Shown: positions 24,528-43,516 of the stretch, one piece after another
How the letters are laid out: each line of letters opens with the position of its first letter
How positions within the stretch are numbered: the first letter of the stretch is position 1
Assembly (NCBI GenBank): GCA_000320545.1
Contig: ADNK01000875.1
Span: 310,001-374,000 of the forward strand
Direction of reading: 5' to 3'
DNA: 64,000 bases
From: Bigelowiella natans CCMP2755
Lineage: Eukaryota > Cercozoa > Chlorarachniophyceae
Translations under genes and position numbers: made by a program
The notes under the pieces: model-generated
What the model was told of the DNA's origin: nothing
Database searches by the model: none
Seen by the model: the letters and a program-made list of their open reading frames with translations, nothing else

Positions 24528-25321
24528 TCTATATGTGTGTGTATAAATATATACATATACATATATATTTATATATTTTTTTTATTTATATATTTATATC
24601 ACAAATTTGAGAAGTCTTCTTTATTATTATTCTTTAGGTTTTAGCGATTTTGGCTATTTACCACGACATCCTCCTCGGATTACCGAGCCGGGCGATCGGT
24701 GGTACCTTGGACCTGATTGCCAAAGGGTAAGAGATTGAGTAGAATTGCCCCCCTCTCCCTCACCGTCCATCGGAAGGGAGGGGAGGGTTGATGTTCGGTA
24801 CTAATAATCGCGGTGCTCCCTTTTTAAAGTGGAAATTCGGCTGAACGCGACGAGAAGCAGCTCAAGAAAATTATGGATGAGCAATTCAAGGAAGTGAAAA
24901 AGGTCTAGGCATGCATTCATCCATGTACTTACTCCTCGTTGGGGTTGAACCAGCTCTGTTTCTTTTGAAAGATAATGAAAAGTAATCCAAATGATTCTGC
25001 GGAGCAAGTCACTAAAGTGAACGCCAAGTAAGTGTCATTCATTCATTTGGGTTGCGGACCACAAAAGGGAGGTGCTAGAATCACATTGGTGCGCCGCCGC
25101 CTTTATGACGCATTCTGTCAGGTTCGCGGATAAAATTGAGAAAATGAGGGCAGACCAAGCCCAGCGGCGCGAAAAGGTTAGCAGCCCATCATCGACATCA
25201 TTTCAGAAGTTTGTTGTGGTTTTTTGTGGTTCTGCAAAATAAAACTTACCTACATCAGGCCAAAGAAAAGGGCCTCGGGCAAGCTCAGAAGGTCACACTT
25301 ACATATCTTCAGATATACTAG
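23074..25321 (+). CDS. Signal-peptide-bearing multi-pass membrane protein, unrecognised family
   Basis: Eight exons in consistent phase: 23074-23227, 23291-23747, 24322-24415, 24638-24726, 24830-24902, 24974-25029, 25122-25176, 25259-25321 (346 residues). The N-terminus (VGVWWIILSVSLAVEA) is a typical signal peptide. It is followed by a long basic, Ser/Arg-rich stretch to about residue 150, then hydrophobic segments at about 160-179 (SVLALMVATTATLGVVLAAN) and 216-250 (YVAGVVFVVGANFILLGSTK and onward). The C-terminal part (residues 266-340) is charged and helical (KQLKKIMDEQFKEVKK). A signal peptide followed by a basic transit-like region would suit import into a complex plastid, but an ER or secretory location is equally possible. 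The 3' end is uncertain: a further block at 25530-25600 reads like another membrane segment (TVLYTLIKSVHFWILKDFP) after a good acceptor, but its phase does not fit the preceding donor. Confidence 0.68.
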
Positions 25322-26784
25322 AAGTCGCTCAATACATCTGGTTCATTGCTTTTCAGTGATGATGATGGTAGTGGCCAGAAAACATAGGAACTTTGAGGGC
25401 CTATGGACAAGTTAGCCTTGGTGCAAAAAGAATTCTTGAGGCCTTTGACACGTTCTGTTCTCGGTAGAGCTTCGGATTTAATTGATGTGTCTCAATGCTG
25501 ACATTCTTGTCTTTTGTGCGATTTCAGATACCTGGTTGCCACAACGGTTCTTTACACCTTGATCAAATCGGTACATTTCTGGATTCTGAAAGATTTTCCA
25601 TAAAGTTTCTCAAGGTGACAGAGCCAGTGAAGCTGGCAGTGTTTTCCAAGTCAGACCCTAAAATCAAAGCTTCTAATGGCAGCATCTTTCGATGGTATGC
25701 AAGTCCGTCCACAAAAGCGTATACAACATGATGAGCATTGTCGAGTCCTAGTCCGTTTTGAATTGCTTAGCTAGCAAGTTTGACAGAACAATGACTGATG
25801 CCGTTTGTAATCGTAATCCGCACGAACACCACAATGCAATATGCAACTGAGCAAATGATGCGATGCGACGTGCGTCTAGACTTGGCTAGATAGCGGCCAA
25901 GCGTAAGTAATTAGGGAAAGTCAGCACCGGAAACAGGAAATGCATCGCATCGGCAATGTGGCCTATGAGACACCACAATATATGCGTGCGTGCTAGCGTG
26001 TCTTGACGTGCGTTTGCAACCGACAGTCCTGTGACTGATGATGCTACATGCTAGCATGGAATAGAGTGAATAACGCCATCGCGCTAGCTGGCTAGCTTGC
26101 TTGCTTGCATTCCCACATCGGGTGCATGCTTTTCGCGCTGAGTCATCTCAATATAACCAGCACTGGCCATGGACAATACAAGCTATATGCGTATATGCGC
26201 ATGATGACAAGCACGTACAGCATGCGCTGTAGCCTCTGCTTTGCGCAGCTACATTAGGATCGAATGACCATTGAACACATTTAATTACTTCATTACATCC
26301 GTCTCACAGCATGCACAACAACATGAAGCCACGCAATTTTCAATCAGATCAATAGCTAAGCTTTCGATCAGATGGGAAAAGCGTTGCAATTGAGTGCCCT
26401 TTCTCATTTGCAAGCGAGGCATTTTGAAAAACATCTTTCGGCAAGCGTTTTGATAGGAATTGAAACAAAGCATTTGAAAATCATTTGTGTTCACTTAAAA
26501 TATTTGATTTTTGTTGCTGTCAAAGATCATTACTCGCTCATTTTTTGCTAAAGTCACATGATCTCAGCTTACGGGGTGTTATCACCATCCATAAATCTTG
26601 ACATGAAGCGTGAGACTTTCTTTTTCGGCCCTTTACTTTTCGCTTGTTTGGTGCTCGTGCTTCCTGGAAATTAAACCGTTTTGCTTTCAACAGGTAAAAG
26701 GGAAAAACAAAAAGAAAAAGAAAACCTAGATTTCTATCAAATTATATCGCTCAGGTACATTCTTTCGTTTAGAGAATTATCCTT
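25322..26784. other. Intergenic region with dispersed repeat and GCTAGC-rich island
   Basis: An ORF at 25495-25731 is either a last exon of the upstream membrane-protein gene or chance. From about 25860 to 26240 the DNA is rich in GCTAGC, CATGCTAGCATG and GCATGC words. A dispersed-repeat copy follows at 26224-26308. The rest is AT-rich and shows no gene. Confidence 0.55.
26224..26308 (+). repeat. Dispersed repeat, copy 2
   Basis: Begins GCGCTGTAGCCTCTGC and ends ACTTCATTACATCCGTCTCA. It aligns over its length with copy 1 at 16476-16554, with a few substitutions and small insertions (for example CGA before ATGACCATTGA). Confidence 0.8.
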
Positions 26785-27639
26785 TTAAATTTTCGACAGA
26801 ATCATCATCATACCTCCTTCGGCCACGATTCCACGTGTACCTTTGATAAATGGTTTCTCACGCTCACCGGCGGTAGCTACAGATCCCTGGAATCTCTCCA
26901 CTATTTCACCGGTAAACGCATGCGTTGTCTTCCTGGCCAATTTTGCACTCCCCTCCACCGATTTAGCTTGAAGTTGCTTTTTCTTCCCGGTTGAAGGTTG
27001 TTGCCTTGCTGTTATCTTCTTCTCGATAATGCCGTAAGATCTCCTGCATTCCTCCACAAATTGAGCCCGGGCTTCAGGCGAGTCTATAGGCTCTGCAGGA
27101 AGCTGTTTTATTTCTGATCTGTCAGCCTCATTTGCCTTGCTGACGACAGGCTTAGCGTGGGTAGCCCCCCCCCGCTCCTCCGCCCTCCTAGGCAGCACCG
27201 CTATCTCCGCTGGCGTCTGCAGAATTCTAATAGCTTTTAGAGTGTCGTTCTCATCGAGACCGATCCCTGGACTAGTTTTCACGCAGTATTTCTTTATATG
27301 CTTTTTGTACCTTCCATAGAAGGGGGAAGGGGGAGAGGGGGGGTTGAAGTTGTACACTGAGCGCTCAGGCGTGGTTTACGGTTGGGAGTAGGGAAAGAGG
27401 ACCTGAAATGCCTCGAGACGTCTATGTCGTCAATCACGACGTAGCTTCGTACTTCGTCCTTTTATGTACACATGATGAGTGCACGGTAAGATAGAGTTAT
27501 TGATTCCAAGTCCTCTGCTGAGGTAGAGAGTACTCACTCACCCTATGATTTATGAGCCATTCGTATATTTGCTCTTGTCTGAATGGGCTTTCGTCGCTGG
27601 TGACGTCACGGAAACCCTCATGAATCCCGATCTAAAAGA

Positions 27640-27674
<35 letters not shown>

Positions 27675-28025
27675 ATGAAGAGGAGAAGGGGAGGAGGAGG
27701 AAGAGATAACGTGACGAAGTTCTACCAAGCCGCCCACCGCAGGAGAGGGGAAGATAGCATCTATGTGGAAAGTGTGCTGAAATCTTGTTGGGTTTGCAGC
27801 TAACTCACCTTGTTCAGTTCTTCGGTTACCCTGCTTCGGTGTGCAAATGTGCGCTTCCAATTTGATGAAAGCACTATCTCGCCTGAGAAAGAACGAAAAA
27901 CACCAATTATTGGACCATATTCACCTACTTCTGCGACCACACTATTGCGATTACAAGGGGCGCACTCGGTCACGATGCGAGCTAAGAGCGTGAGGGCCTG
28001 AGGAGAGCAACACCCACAAGTACGC

Positions 28026-28104
<79 letters not shown>

Positions 28105-28358
28105 CAAAAAAGGATAATGTAAAGGAGAGGAGGAGACAGCCAAGGGGATATGAAGAAGAAGACAAAGAAGAAAAAGAAGCCGGAGGACGAGAAGGAAGAT
28201 CGATGACCTTCTCTGAGAAGCGGGGCCCTTTGGAGGTGTTTGCACGGTAGATGTTGCTGGTGCTGATGGGTACCTGAAAGACGAGCATATATTATGAACC
28301 ATGAAATAACATCCTGCGCATCGTCATGTCACTACATATTCTTTTACCAATAAATAAT

Positions 28359-28398
<40 letters not shown>

Positions 28399-28683
28399 AT
28401 GCGTCTTGTGTGTATGCTTGATGAACGTATCCAGTGTCGGAGGAGCGTGTCTCAACAGATAATATCATCATGCCAAGGATGATGAGAATGTGTCTCAACA
28501 GATAATATCATCATGCCAAGGATGATGAGAATAGAACTGTTCCATAAAAGTCTTCACAACTCATAAGAATATGTTATGCACACAGTAGCAAACACTGCAA
28601 TCATAGAGTAGTAGTGGTAGTAGTAGCAGTACCAAAACCCCGTCCACGTCAAGGAAGATAATATTCACTCGCTTCTTTCTCAT
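26785..28683 (-). CDS. HAD-fold hydrolase-like protein
   Basis: Seven exons in phase: 28683-28633, 28273-28208, 27997-27955, 27882-27809, 27631-27542, 27458-27403, 27310-26785 (301 residues). HAD motif I is NIIFLDVDGVL (Asp12, Asp14). Motif II is EIVLSSNWKR (Ser59/Ser60). The acidic motif IV is YVVIDDIDVSRHF (Asp118, Asp119). The next segment, CVKTSPGIGLDENDTLKAI, matches the H-x-V-K-T-x-x-x-x-G-L pattern of the HAD family linked to RNA-repair proteins. In that family these domains act as phosphatases. After about residue 180 the protein turns into a Lys/Arg/Gln-rich tail without a domain. The donor of exon 3 is ambiguous (27955 or 27943). Intron 1 holds a 43-bp tandem duplication and a (GT)n tract; intron 2 is mostly (TC)n(TG)n in the sense direction. 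Confidence 0.8.
28448..28532. repeat. 43-bp direct tandem duplication in intron 1 of the HAD gene
   Basis: Two adjacent copies beginning TGTCTCAACAGATAATATCA at a 43-base spacing, identical over the region compared. Each copy contains CATCATGCCAAGGATGATG, itself an imperfect inverted repeat. Confidence 0.9.
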
Positions 28684-28956
28684 TGAACCATTATTTCGCC
28701 TCTCACTTTTCGGCAGCTGCGCGCTGCTGGCATCCTATATGCACATACAAAATTCCAAAGCGTATAAGTTGTACCCTGTTACGTGGGATGATGATGACAA
28801 GGCAAATGGTGGTGAAGATGATGAGGATGATGATTCCATAGGACTCAACGCCCAAACGCCTAGTGCTGCTGTGTGTTTCATCGTGGTTAGCAGCTCATAA
28901 TTCGATGAGGGATACAGTATATATTCTATCCTTCCCTTTCATCTTCCGTATATGTG

Positions 28957-28990
<34 letters not shown>

Positions 28991-29031
28991 TTTATTTATA
29001 TACACACATATATATAATATGAATTGCCTCC

Positions 29032-29885
29032 TCAAGGATGTGGTTGTACTACCCCATTGCCCCCCATTGTCGTCATCAAATTGTAAATGTCTGCGGGAGA
29101 GCTTATTTTCTTTGATCCTCCTCCCCTCTCCTTGTTGCTGTGCTTCTCTTCCGTCTCTTCCGTATCATCCTTGGTCTCTTCATCATCAATTTCTCCAAGG
29201 GCATCCCAAAATTCACCAAATTCCCTATCTTCTTCGCTTTGCAAAGTACCATCGCCTTTCTCGTCCTCTCCTGAATCGAGACCTGTCTGCTGTTTCTTCG
29301 TATGCTTTTTTTCTTTCTCATCCTCCTCATCCTCCTCATATGGTTCTCTGATTTCCATGATTCCTAGGTCGTCGTTATTCAGACTATTAATGGAATCAGA
29401 GCCAACATGCAAAGGCAAGCACACATCGGCAAGACAAGCAAGCTCGTGTGAGTAAATACCGCCGCCAACATCGAAAACTCCCATCTGCCCTTTATCGCCA
29501 TCATCACCTTTCCAAGTGGATAAATTAGGAGATTCCTTGTAGCACATTAAAAGAACATCGTCTTGCAACAAACGCATTCAATTTTTTTTTAAATTAGCAA
29601 ACAAAAACGTAAATACAATTCTTTCTTGTATTAGAAGATCATCGGTACATCATCATTTATTTGCATTGGAACATGAAGAGTCACTGCAATTTGTGCTTTT
29701 ACTACATTTTTTTGCTGCGAACAGTTGCTCCGTGACTTCCTTCTGCTCGTTTATAGAGGTTCTCCGCTTAATCATCCTAATTATTGCAATCAATAATACG
29801 TTTGCCGTAGTCGCTCGTTTTGTGATATGAATACATGTTCAGTCAGTCTTAGATGTAGATGAACATGTAACATACGTGTGTGTGT

Positions 29886-29923
<38 letters not shown>

Positions 29924-30718
29924 TTGACGAACACGGGAAGAAGTTGTGATGCTATATTTAGGGATGATTGATGATAGTAAACTACCCTTCGAGTTTCTCC
30001 TTATTCCATTCGATTCTGCGCGAAATAATCCCGCATGCCTTCCCAAATAACGGTGGATTAATCTCAAAATTGTGACATCCATCCGGAGAATATCGTCGAG
30101 CTAGCCAGCAAAACGTATATATACATACGATATTTGAATAATTACTTGTTTGGCACTTCGTTCCACATAGTAGTTCGCACCGAGGAGAGCCATAATTTCG
30201 TTTGTGTGCTGAAAGTTTTTGGCAAGGTCAATTTTAGAACAATATCTGGATATAGCTCGTGGTAAGTGTTGTATTGAAGAGGAGGATGATTGGACCTGGA
30301 GATGGCCATTAAAAAATGCTTTCTTACCGAAAGGAACCATCACCTAAGAAAAATGGATGTAAGGGATTCGATTGCATTTCGTCTGAATCAGCAAGCGCTT
30401 AAAAAGATCCTCCAGCGCTTCTTAATTTTGCTCTACCGGATATCGAACTTGGTCCGGCAGGTTCTTTATGGTATCATGAAGCCCTTTCAATTCCAATTCA
30501 TACTCTTCAAGTGCATTGATAGACGCACTCACCTTCTCCAGCTCGTAGTTCAGCCTTACAAGAAACATTGATTGGTATGCTCATCGAGGAAAGAATAAGT
30601 AATTAGGCATTATAACTTACAGAGTCCGAGTTCGATCTGCCGCATCCGCCTTATTCTTCTCGTTGATATCCCCTGTGCCAGTCGAAGAAGACGGGTTGGG
30701 GCGGGCAGCAGACGCCAT
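29032..30718 (-). CDS. URI1-like unconventional prefoldin (RPB5 interactor)
   Basis: Seven exons in phase: 30718-30621, 30554-30437, 30343-30296, 30208-30146, 30038-29986, 29776-29706, 29561-29032 (326 residues). URI is an alpha-type prefoldin that works with R2TP/HSP90 in assembling RNA polymerases and PIKK complexes. The prefoldin core is clear: a long helix (LNYELEKVSASINALEEYEL), LPDQVRYP, MVPFGKKAFFNGHLQ, HTNEIMALLGANYYVERSAK, then a second helix (SRRIEWNKEKLEGMIKRR). These follow human URI1 (MVPFGPFAFMPGKL, HTNEVTVLLGDNWF, CSAKQ). MEIREPYEEDEEDE and the acidic C-terminal half agree with the family, and SSPADIYNLM resembles its TPADIYRAF motif. The join between exons 6 and 7 is the least certain. 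The gene is shorter than human URI1 (535 residues), mostly in the C-terminal region. It is divergent from the Tudor-knot gene, with 618 bp between starts. Confidence 0.88.
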
Positions 30719-30953
30719 CGCCTGTTGGGGACAGTGCACTCGTACGAACTGCCTTCTAATATTGATTCGTATAGAGTTGTTGGTTTGGTTGTTGTTAGGT
30801 TGACCAAAAATCACCGAGAATTGATCATGAGAACCACGAGGACGAAGACAGCAAGAATAAACAACAGCAACAGCGTTCTCCAAATCCGATCACCGCCGGT
30901 AACACATGCCGTCAAAGTTTAGTTTCGATAGTCTTTCTCCATGCTCCTGACAA

Positions 30954-31067
30954 CAGCGAAGAACAGCAAGAAGAACAGCAAGAAGAATAACAAGAAGAAC
31001 AGCAAGAAGAATAACAAGAAGAACAGCAAGAAGAATAAGCAGAAGAACAGCAAGAAGAACAGCGAAG
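30954..31067. repeat. AACAGCAAGAAG/AATAACAAGAAG minisatellite
   Basis: A degenerate 12-base repeat, about nine units, in the shared promoter region of the URI1-like and Tudor-knot genes. It creates an Asn/Lys/Ser-rich frame on the plus strand that I do not regard as a gene. Confidence 0.85.
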
Positions 31068-31336
31068 AATTCGTGAGAAACCCTGAAACCCCGAGAAACG
31101 AGAAGACAGAAGAGGAAGCGCTGCCATCAATTCGCCATCATTCTGGAAAGTTACGATGATGATGGAGTAGCAGCTATCACCAACGAAGAAGGATCACCTC
31201 TCTCTCGTCCTTCCTTCCACATAGATCTACGCAGTCTTGTGTCTTAAAAATCCGGTTTTAGTGGATACTCGAAACACGCAAGTACCTTGGTACAAGGAGC
31301 AAGCGGTTTGGTGTTTCAAGTCCAGCTTTTATCATC

Positions 31337-32946
31337 ATGAGGCGCCGCTCTTCGCGAATTGAAGATCGAAGAAGGAAGTTGATGGAAAGCAAAAATATAA
31401 ACAGGCAGTTACGACGCTCAAGGCGTCGCCGAGCTGAGGTTTCTCCCACGTTGTCCACATGCAGGTCTCTCCTGGTAGCGAGGAAAGCCAAACGACAGAA
31501 ACTTGAGCCCAAATCTTCATCTTCAGAATTGAAAAAAATGGCTGCTGTTTCAAAACATAGCCCTGGAAAAAAAAATCAGCCTAAACAGCACCGTGATACT
31601 ACGATGGACATAGGAGCCATGAGTGTGAACTCTATCATTGGCTACCTGGATAACACTAACTTTGGGAAGGAGTGTGCCTACAAAGAAATGGCTCTACAAC
31701 TCAAAAAATTATCTGACCGTTTCAATCAAAAAAGAACACGGTTCCATTTTCTCACCGCATTGCGAAATACGTCTTGTTTTGAGCCATGCCTTGAGTATCT
31801 TTCGGGACGTGATCTAGTCAACCTAACCAGTTGTTCGAGGGACTACAATAGAATTGTTCGCCATTTTGCAAAGAGAAAGATCAAGAAGGTAATTACCTTG
31901 TCTTGCTCTCATGTGAGCTCTAAATAATACCTGGTGGATATTCTGTTCATAATTTCCTCAGATTATAGGCGAACCGAGAGGTAGAACATTCAGGGTCGTC
32001 CATTATGTCAAAGGAAAGGACGTCGATGTCCGAAAAGAGGTAGGTCATTCATTTCGGGTTTCTTACGGGAACAACAGAACTTGTGATCAATCTAAACTGC
32101 TGGAATATAACAGAAAAGGAGCGCGGAGGAAGCCCTGAGGAATTCATATAAGAAAATGAAGATGCAAGCCATTCAAAGAAAATTGAGGCAACGTGGGATC
32201 AAACGGCGAAGAGGGAAAAAAATTGATCTTATCGAGTAAAACTCCCGCTTCCTTCGACTTCGTAAATGTAATAAATATCTGAATTATTCTCAGGAAACTC
32301 ATATACCATGACAGCAAGGAAGCCATGGGCAACGAGATACCCACTCTGCAATATCTATGGGAACGCGAAAGCTTTCTTCCTTTCTACGTAATAATATATG
32401 AACGAGGAGCATAAGCTTTTTGTTTGTTAATACAGTATTAACTTTGTATTAGGTTGACCAGTGGCTGGATGCGAAAGACACCACTAATAAATGGCTGGAA
32501 GCACAGATCAAGGAAGTGCAAGGGACCAGTGTTGCAATCCATTACAAAGGATGGAAGAAAAAGTAACTGCCACTGCTTTTTTTAATATTTACAACGTCAC
32601 CCATCACGTCGCCCATCCATCCAGCCTTATATATCATATAATATAGGTACGATGAATGGCTAGACCTTAGCAAAGGCTCCTCAGATTGGAATAGGTAGTA
32701 GAATATTGTATGTGTTTCTGTCCTCCGAATGAAGCATTCAATGGTATGGCTTAGGGTTGCTCGACCTCTGTCACGATTCCATGAACACCCGGATGTTATT
32801 CCGCATCACGCCAAGTTTCGCAAATGGGTAATGAAGAAGGAAGCAATATTTAAAATCCCTCTTAGCATACCGGCGCATTGTGCTCTTACGATAAAATATC
32901 TACCTCGCATAGAGTGCATCGATGTAGACAGATGTACAATAATAAA

Positions 32947-32981
<35 letters not shown>

Positions 32982-33443
32982 TCATCATCATCAATCAGCT
33001 TACGACCGGATTCCTCTACAATTTCTCAAAAGTGGTTATAATGGCGCACGACACCACCGAAAAGTGGGTTGAGGCATCAATCATTGGGTACAGGAATTGT
33101 GGATCAAATTGTGCACAGGTAAGATAACAGTGTTCAATATCCTGGTATGCGACAAAACTCCTTGTAGTTATGTTATTATGATAATAATTGCTAGGTTCGG
33201 GTGACCTATCATGGGTGGGATTCGAAGTATAATGAATGGATCGACGTAGATTCATATAGACTTGCGCCAAGGCTCAACTTTCCACCTCCCGAATTCCCAG
33301 CAAGCTCCAGATTCAACTTCCCGCCTCCCCAGCGTGTGCAAGCTGATCATCCTGGGGCGGCGGACATTGGAATGAGGAGGCACGTGGATCCTAGTGCTCC
33401 AGTGTGGCACATTCCCACAAGAACTGCGCCAGGCTTTGAGTAG
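31337..33443 (+). CDS. Protein with two Tudor-knot/MBT-like modules and possible F-box
   Basis: Nine exons in phase: 31337-31888, 31962-32039, 32114-32235, 32294-32387, 32453-32562, 32647-32694, 32755-32827, 32999-33118, 33195-33443 (481 residues). The N-terminus is very basic (MRRRSSRIEDRRRKLME), suggesting a nuclear or nucleic-acid-bound protein. Around residues 145-170 ACFEPCLEYLSGRDLVNLTS-type sequence resembles an F-box start, but weakly. Two related modules follow: DTTNKWLEAQIKEV...IHYKGWKKKYDEWLDL (about residues 290-335) and DTTEKWVEASIIGY...VTYHGWDSKYNEWIDV (about 377-415). Their D-x-x-x-x-W-x-x-A-x-I...Y-x-G-W-x-x-K-Y-x-E-W-I pattern is that of chromo-barrel/Tudor-knot and MBT-type folds that read methyl-lysine or bind RNA. 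Exon 8's acceptor follows (TA)n and ATC repeats and is less certain. Start chosen at the first ATG. Confidence 0.75.
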
Positions 33444-34371
33444 CTGGAGAAGCGCCGTGCATATGTAAAGTGGACGCACGATCTATGAACACATACTCGA
33501 AGCATTACATGCGCAAGATCTGTTAGTTTCGCAAATATAGAACCACTGCTAGAAGCAGTACCACTGCTAAAAGCTTCAATGGATGTACAATGTCTAATTA
33601 GATGTATATAATCATTGCGTTGCATGAATTATCATTAACAGACTAAGCGCAGTGTGATCGCATGAGAATATTGTCATTATGGATCATTTACGTACGTAAT
33701 ATTTGTACGTTTATCATTCCGATGGTTGTACTGCTTACGTAATCTCTAGATCTGTACACAAGCTAAGCATGCTAGATTAGCCACGAACCTGTTCACCGGC
33801 GGCTTATGTGTACAGCGTATACTTTGTTTGCGTGCAAGCAGGTCACTTCTGTTCTCACTTCAACACATGATATGCGCCAGTGCGCGCGCAGCATGCATAC
33901 ATTGCTAGATTGACTTATCAGTTGTGCGCAGCACATCTTACTAGCTTTGCTAGTTATTAGTACCCCGGTAGATATATTCGCTTGCATCCCTAGATTTTAT
34001 AGTGCATGCTATGTACAAGCATGCTAGCATGCACATCTACACAAAAATAGCCGAGCTATGTCTCATCCACGCTAGCCATGTCGTGTGAGGCAATATAGCT
34101 GCATTTCGCATTGTGTACTCTGCTCATCGATCATTGCACAGTTCTAACGTAACGACAACTACACCTGACTCCTGCAGTTGTGTAATGGCGCTAAACGCAT
34201 CACACATACCGTTAGTAATCCATATGTATACCCTCTAAATTCGCAGCCAATGTATAGTCTAGGATTCTTGCACAGCTGTCCTTCGTGTAAAGTTGTCGGG
34301 CCAGTCTAGTATCACCAGCTTCTGCTCGCCTTGCTTTATGTTGTTTCTGCTTCATGAGACAACTGAAGGTA
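33444..34371. other. Intergenic spacer with GCTAGC/GCATGC-rich DNA
   Basis: No gene seen. The stretch 33690-34100 is rich in short palindromic words (GCTAGC, CATGCTAGCATGCAC, ACGTACGTA), the same flavour as the islands near 5.9, 25.9 and 49.6 kb. The two flanking genes converge here. Confidence 0.55.
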
Positions 34372-41287
<6,916 letters not shown>

Positions 41288-42003
41288 CCTAAATGAACAG
41301 AAAATCAGGTACACATTCGGGAAAACATCGATCGTGCGTCGTCGCAAGGAAAACATATTTGCTGAAGACCAGCCCCCTCTATGGCTATCTTCTTCATGCT
41401 GAGGCTGACCTATCGTACGCGGACGTATGATCACACCTGAATTTACATTATGAATATCGAGGGGGGAGGGGGGCATGCATGGCTCGGGAGGTGGACCTGT
41501 TCCAACGGGGTGGTGGGGTCCTGCTTTCGGTCGGTTGCAGGAAGGCCTTTGTGTTGGGCCGATTTTTCGAAGTAGAAATACGTTGTCGTAGGGAGAAAAT
41601 CGCATCCTTTTTCTTTGCTCGCGAGCCTCCGCCGATGATGTCGATCTCAGTGCGAGGCCTTCTCGTGAGCGCGCTCCCGGTAAGTTTATTTAGGATATCT
41701 TCGTGTAAAACAATTTCAGATCTCACCTGGGAGAAGATGGGTACCATCCAAGTGACCGTCTTCGAGCGACGAAAAGCATAGGAGTGTTTTAGATATTTTT
41801 GGTATATATTGTTTCCCAAAATCCACTTTGGAACTCTGGAATTCGAACGTCATCTCAATCAGCACACACCCACCACCCGTGGCTGCGACTCCTGTGAGAG
41901 GGGAAGAAGCGGTAGTGCCCTCCAAAAAGCTTTCCTCTGCAGACTGATCCGCCTCTCCGGCTGAATTCTTCGCGCGGACATCCAACATATACAGCATTGC
42001 GTG
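41288..42003. promoter_or_regulatory. Shared upstream region of the ABC-F and COG4 genes
   Basis: About 716 bp separate the presumed start codons of the divergent ABC-F and COG4 genes. ORFs on both strands cross it (for example 41479-41781) but lack family motifs. An acceptor-like CTGTTCATTTAG just before the ABC-F ATG could mark an intron in its 5' leader. I see no TATA box worth naming. Confidence 0.4.
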
Positions 42004-42736
42004 ATGCCAGAGAGGCAAACTGCACAGGTCGACGATCTTTTTCCATGAACCAATTCATCATCATCCATGACCCTTTTTATATCGATCACATACACAGGGC
42101 AACCCACCGCCAGAAGACCTCCCCTTTCATCCAAATGCTACAATCCACGATGTCCTCAAGGTGATAAATCGGCTATGAATTGTTCCTTGTCCGAAATTCG
42201 AAGCTGCTGAGTATGAATTTGTGGTCTGAAGACGTTGTATGTAATCGATTCCTCTCACACCTCCTGCGACCACACAGCAAATACAAGTATGCGTGGAAGA
42301 GGATCATGAAATTGAAAAGGAGCTTGAGGGCCTTCTGGGTAAGGAGTAACGTCACAAAGGAGATAGAATCGTAGAACTGACGGCCACGCACAACTACAAA
42401 CACGCATCGCTCTCTCATGTGCACACATCCCCGTCCGTGCCGTCCTTTTGCTCATTTCCCACCGCCCCCCGTCCGCTCTCCCCCCTCCCCCCTTCCCCCG
42501 TACAGCCGAACGCGAAACACTCGAGTCTCAGATTGACCGTATCATGTACCCCGCCGAAGCTCACTCCCTTAAACAAAACATGGGTTCTCTCACAAACAAA
42601 ATCAGAGACACGGCGGTTACTGCATACAGGTTAACTACTATTACTACTCCTCATCATCACAAACGACCCTACTCTGATAGTGCTGCTGGCTTTGTACTTT
42701 GACTGTTCCCCCGCTCCGCCTTTTCCTTTGCTGTCA

Positions 42737-42772
<36 letters not shown>

Positions 42773-43345
42773 CCTTTCGTCCAAAGTCCGCCGGTTAGAC
42801 GTTGCTCAAGCCCGCCTCGAAGAAGCTATTCACAGAGTGGACACGATTGTCAATCTCAAAACTACTATAGACAAGTACTAGTAGTAGCAGCAGTTATGGC
42901 ACGACGCACCCCCCCCCCTCATGGGATAAGCTATGTGGAAGACAGTAGGGTGGTAATAGCTCCTCATTCATTTTCCACTTCTCCTCAGGGTCAATGCAAT
43001 GATAGAGAAGAGACAGTACGACCAAGCGGCGAAGTAATAGAACTACTGAAGAAGATGACGGGGAAGAAGAAGAAACAGAGATAGAAGAGGGATACGGAGA
43101 GGAGGGAGGGAAGATGGGGATATTGATTCGTCTTCCCTTTGAATGCCCTGCACGTTGTTGTATTTTATTTTTTTGTTTTCATTATATTCCTCCCTCTATT
43201 GACCACCATCCCCTTGTTCAACAATCACGTAATGATAATGATAGTGATGATAATGATGATAATGATGATGATAATCTTCACCAGGCTCACACATGGAGTG
43301 CTACATTCCCGCGATTCGAAGGCTCTTCCTAACGACTCGTACGCT

Positions 43346-43393
<48 letters not shown>

Positions 43394-43481
43394 CCCTTCT
43401 CCACAGCTTTGTAGTAAATCAGAAAAATCATCGTCGTTGTTTTCTGAACAAGTAGCCACAACTTCATTGCGTGTCTTCCAG

Positions 43482-43516
<35 letters not shown>

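Noticed and set aside
30941-31159. Asn/Lys/Ser-rich plus-strand ORF
   Set aside because: It is generated by the AACAGCAAGAAG minisatellite and does not join in phase to the following gene with any convincing splice pair.
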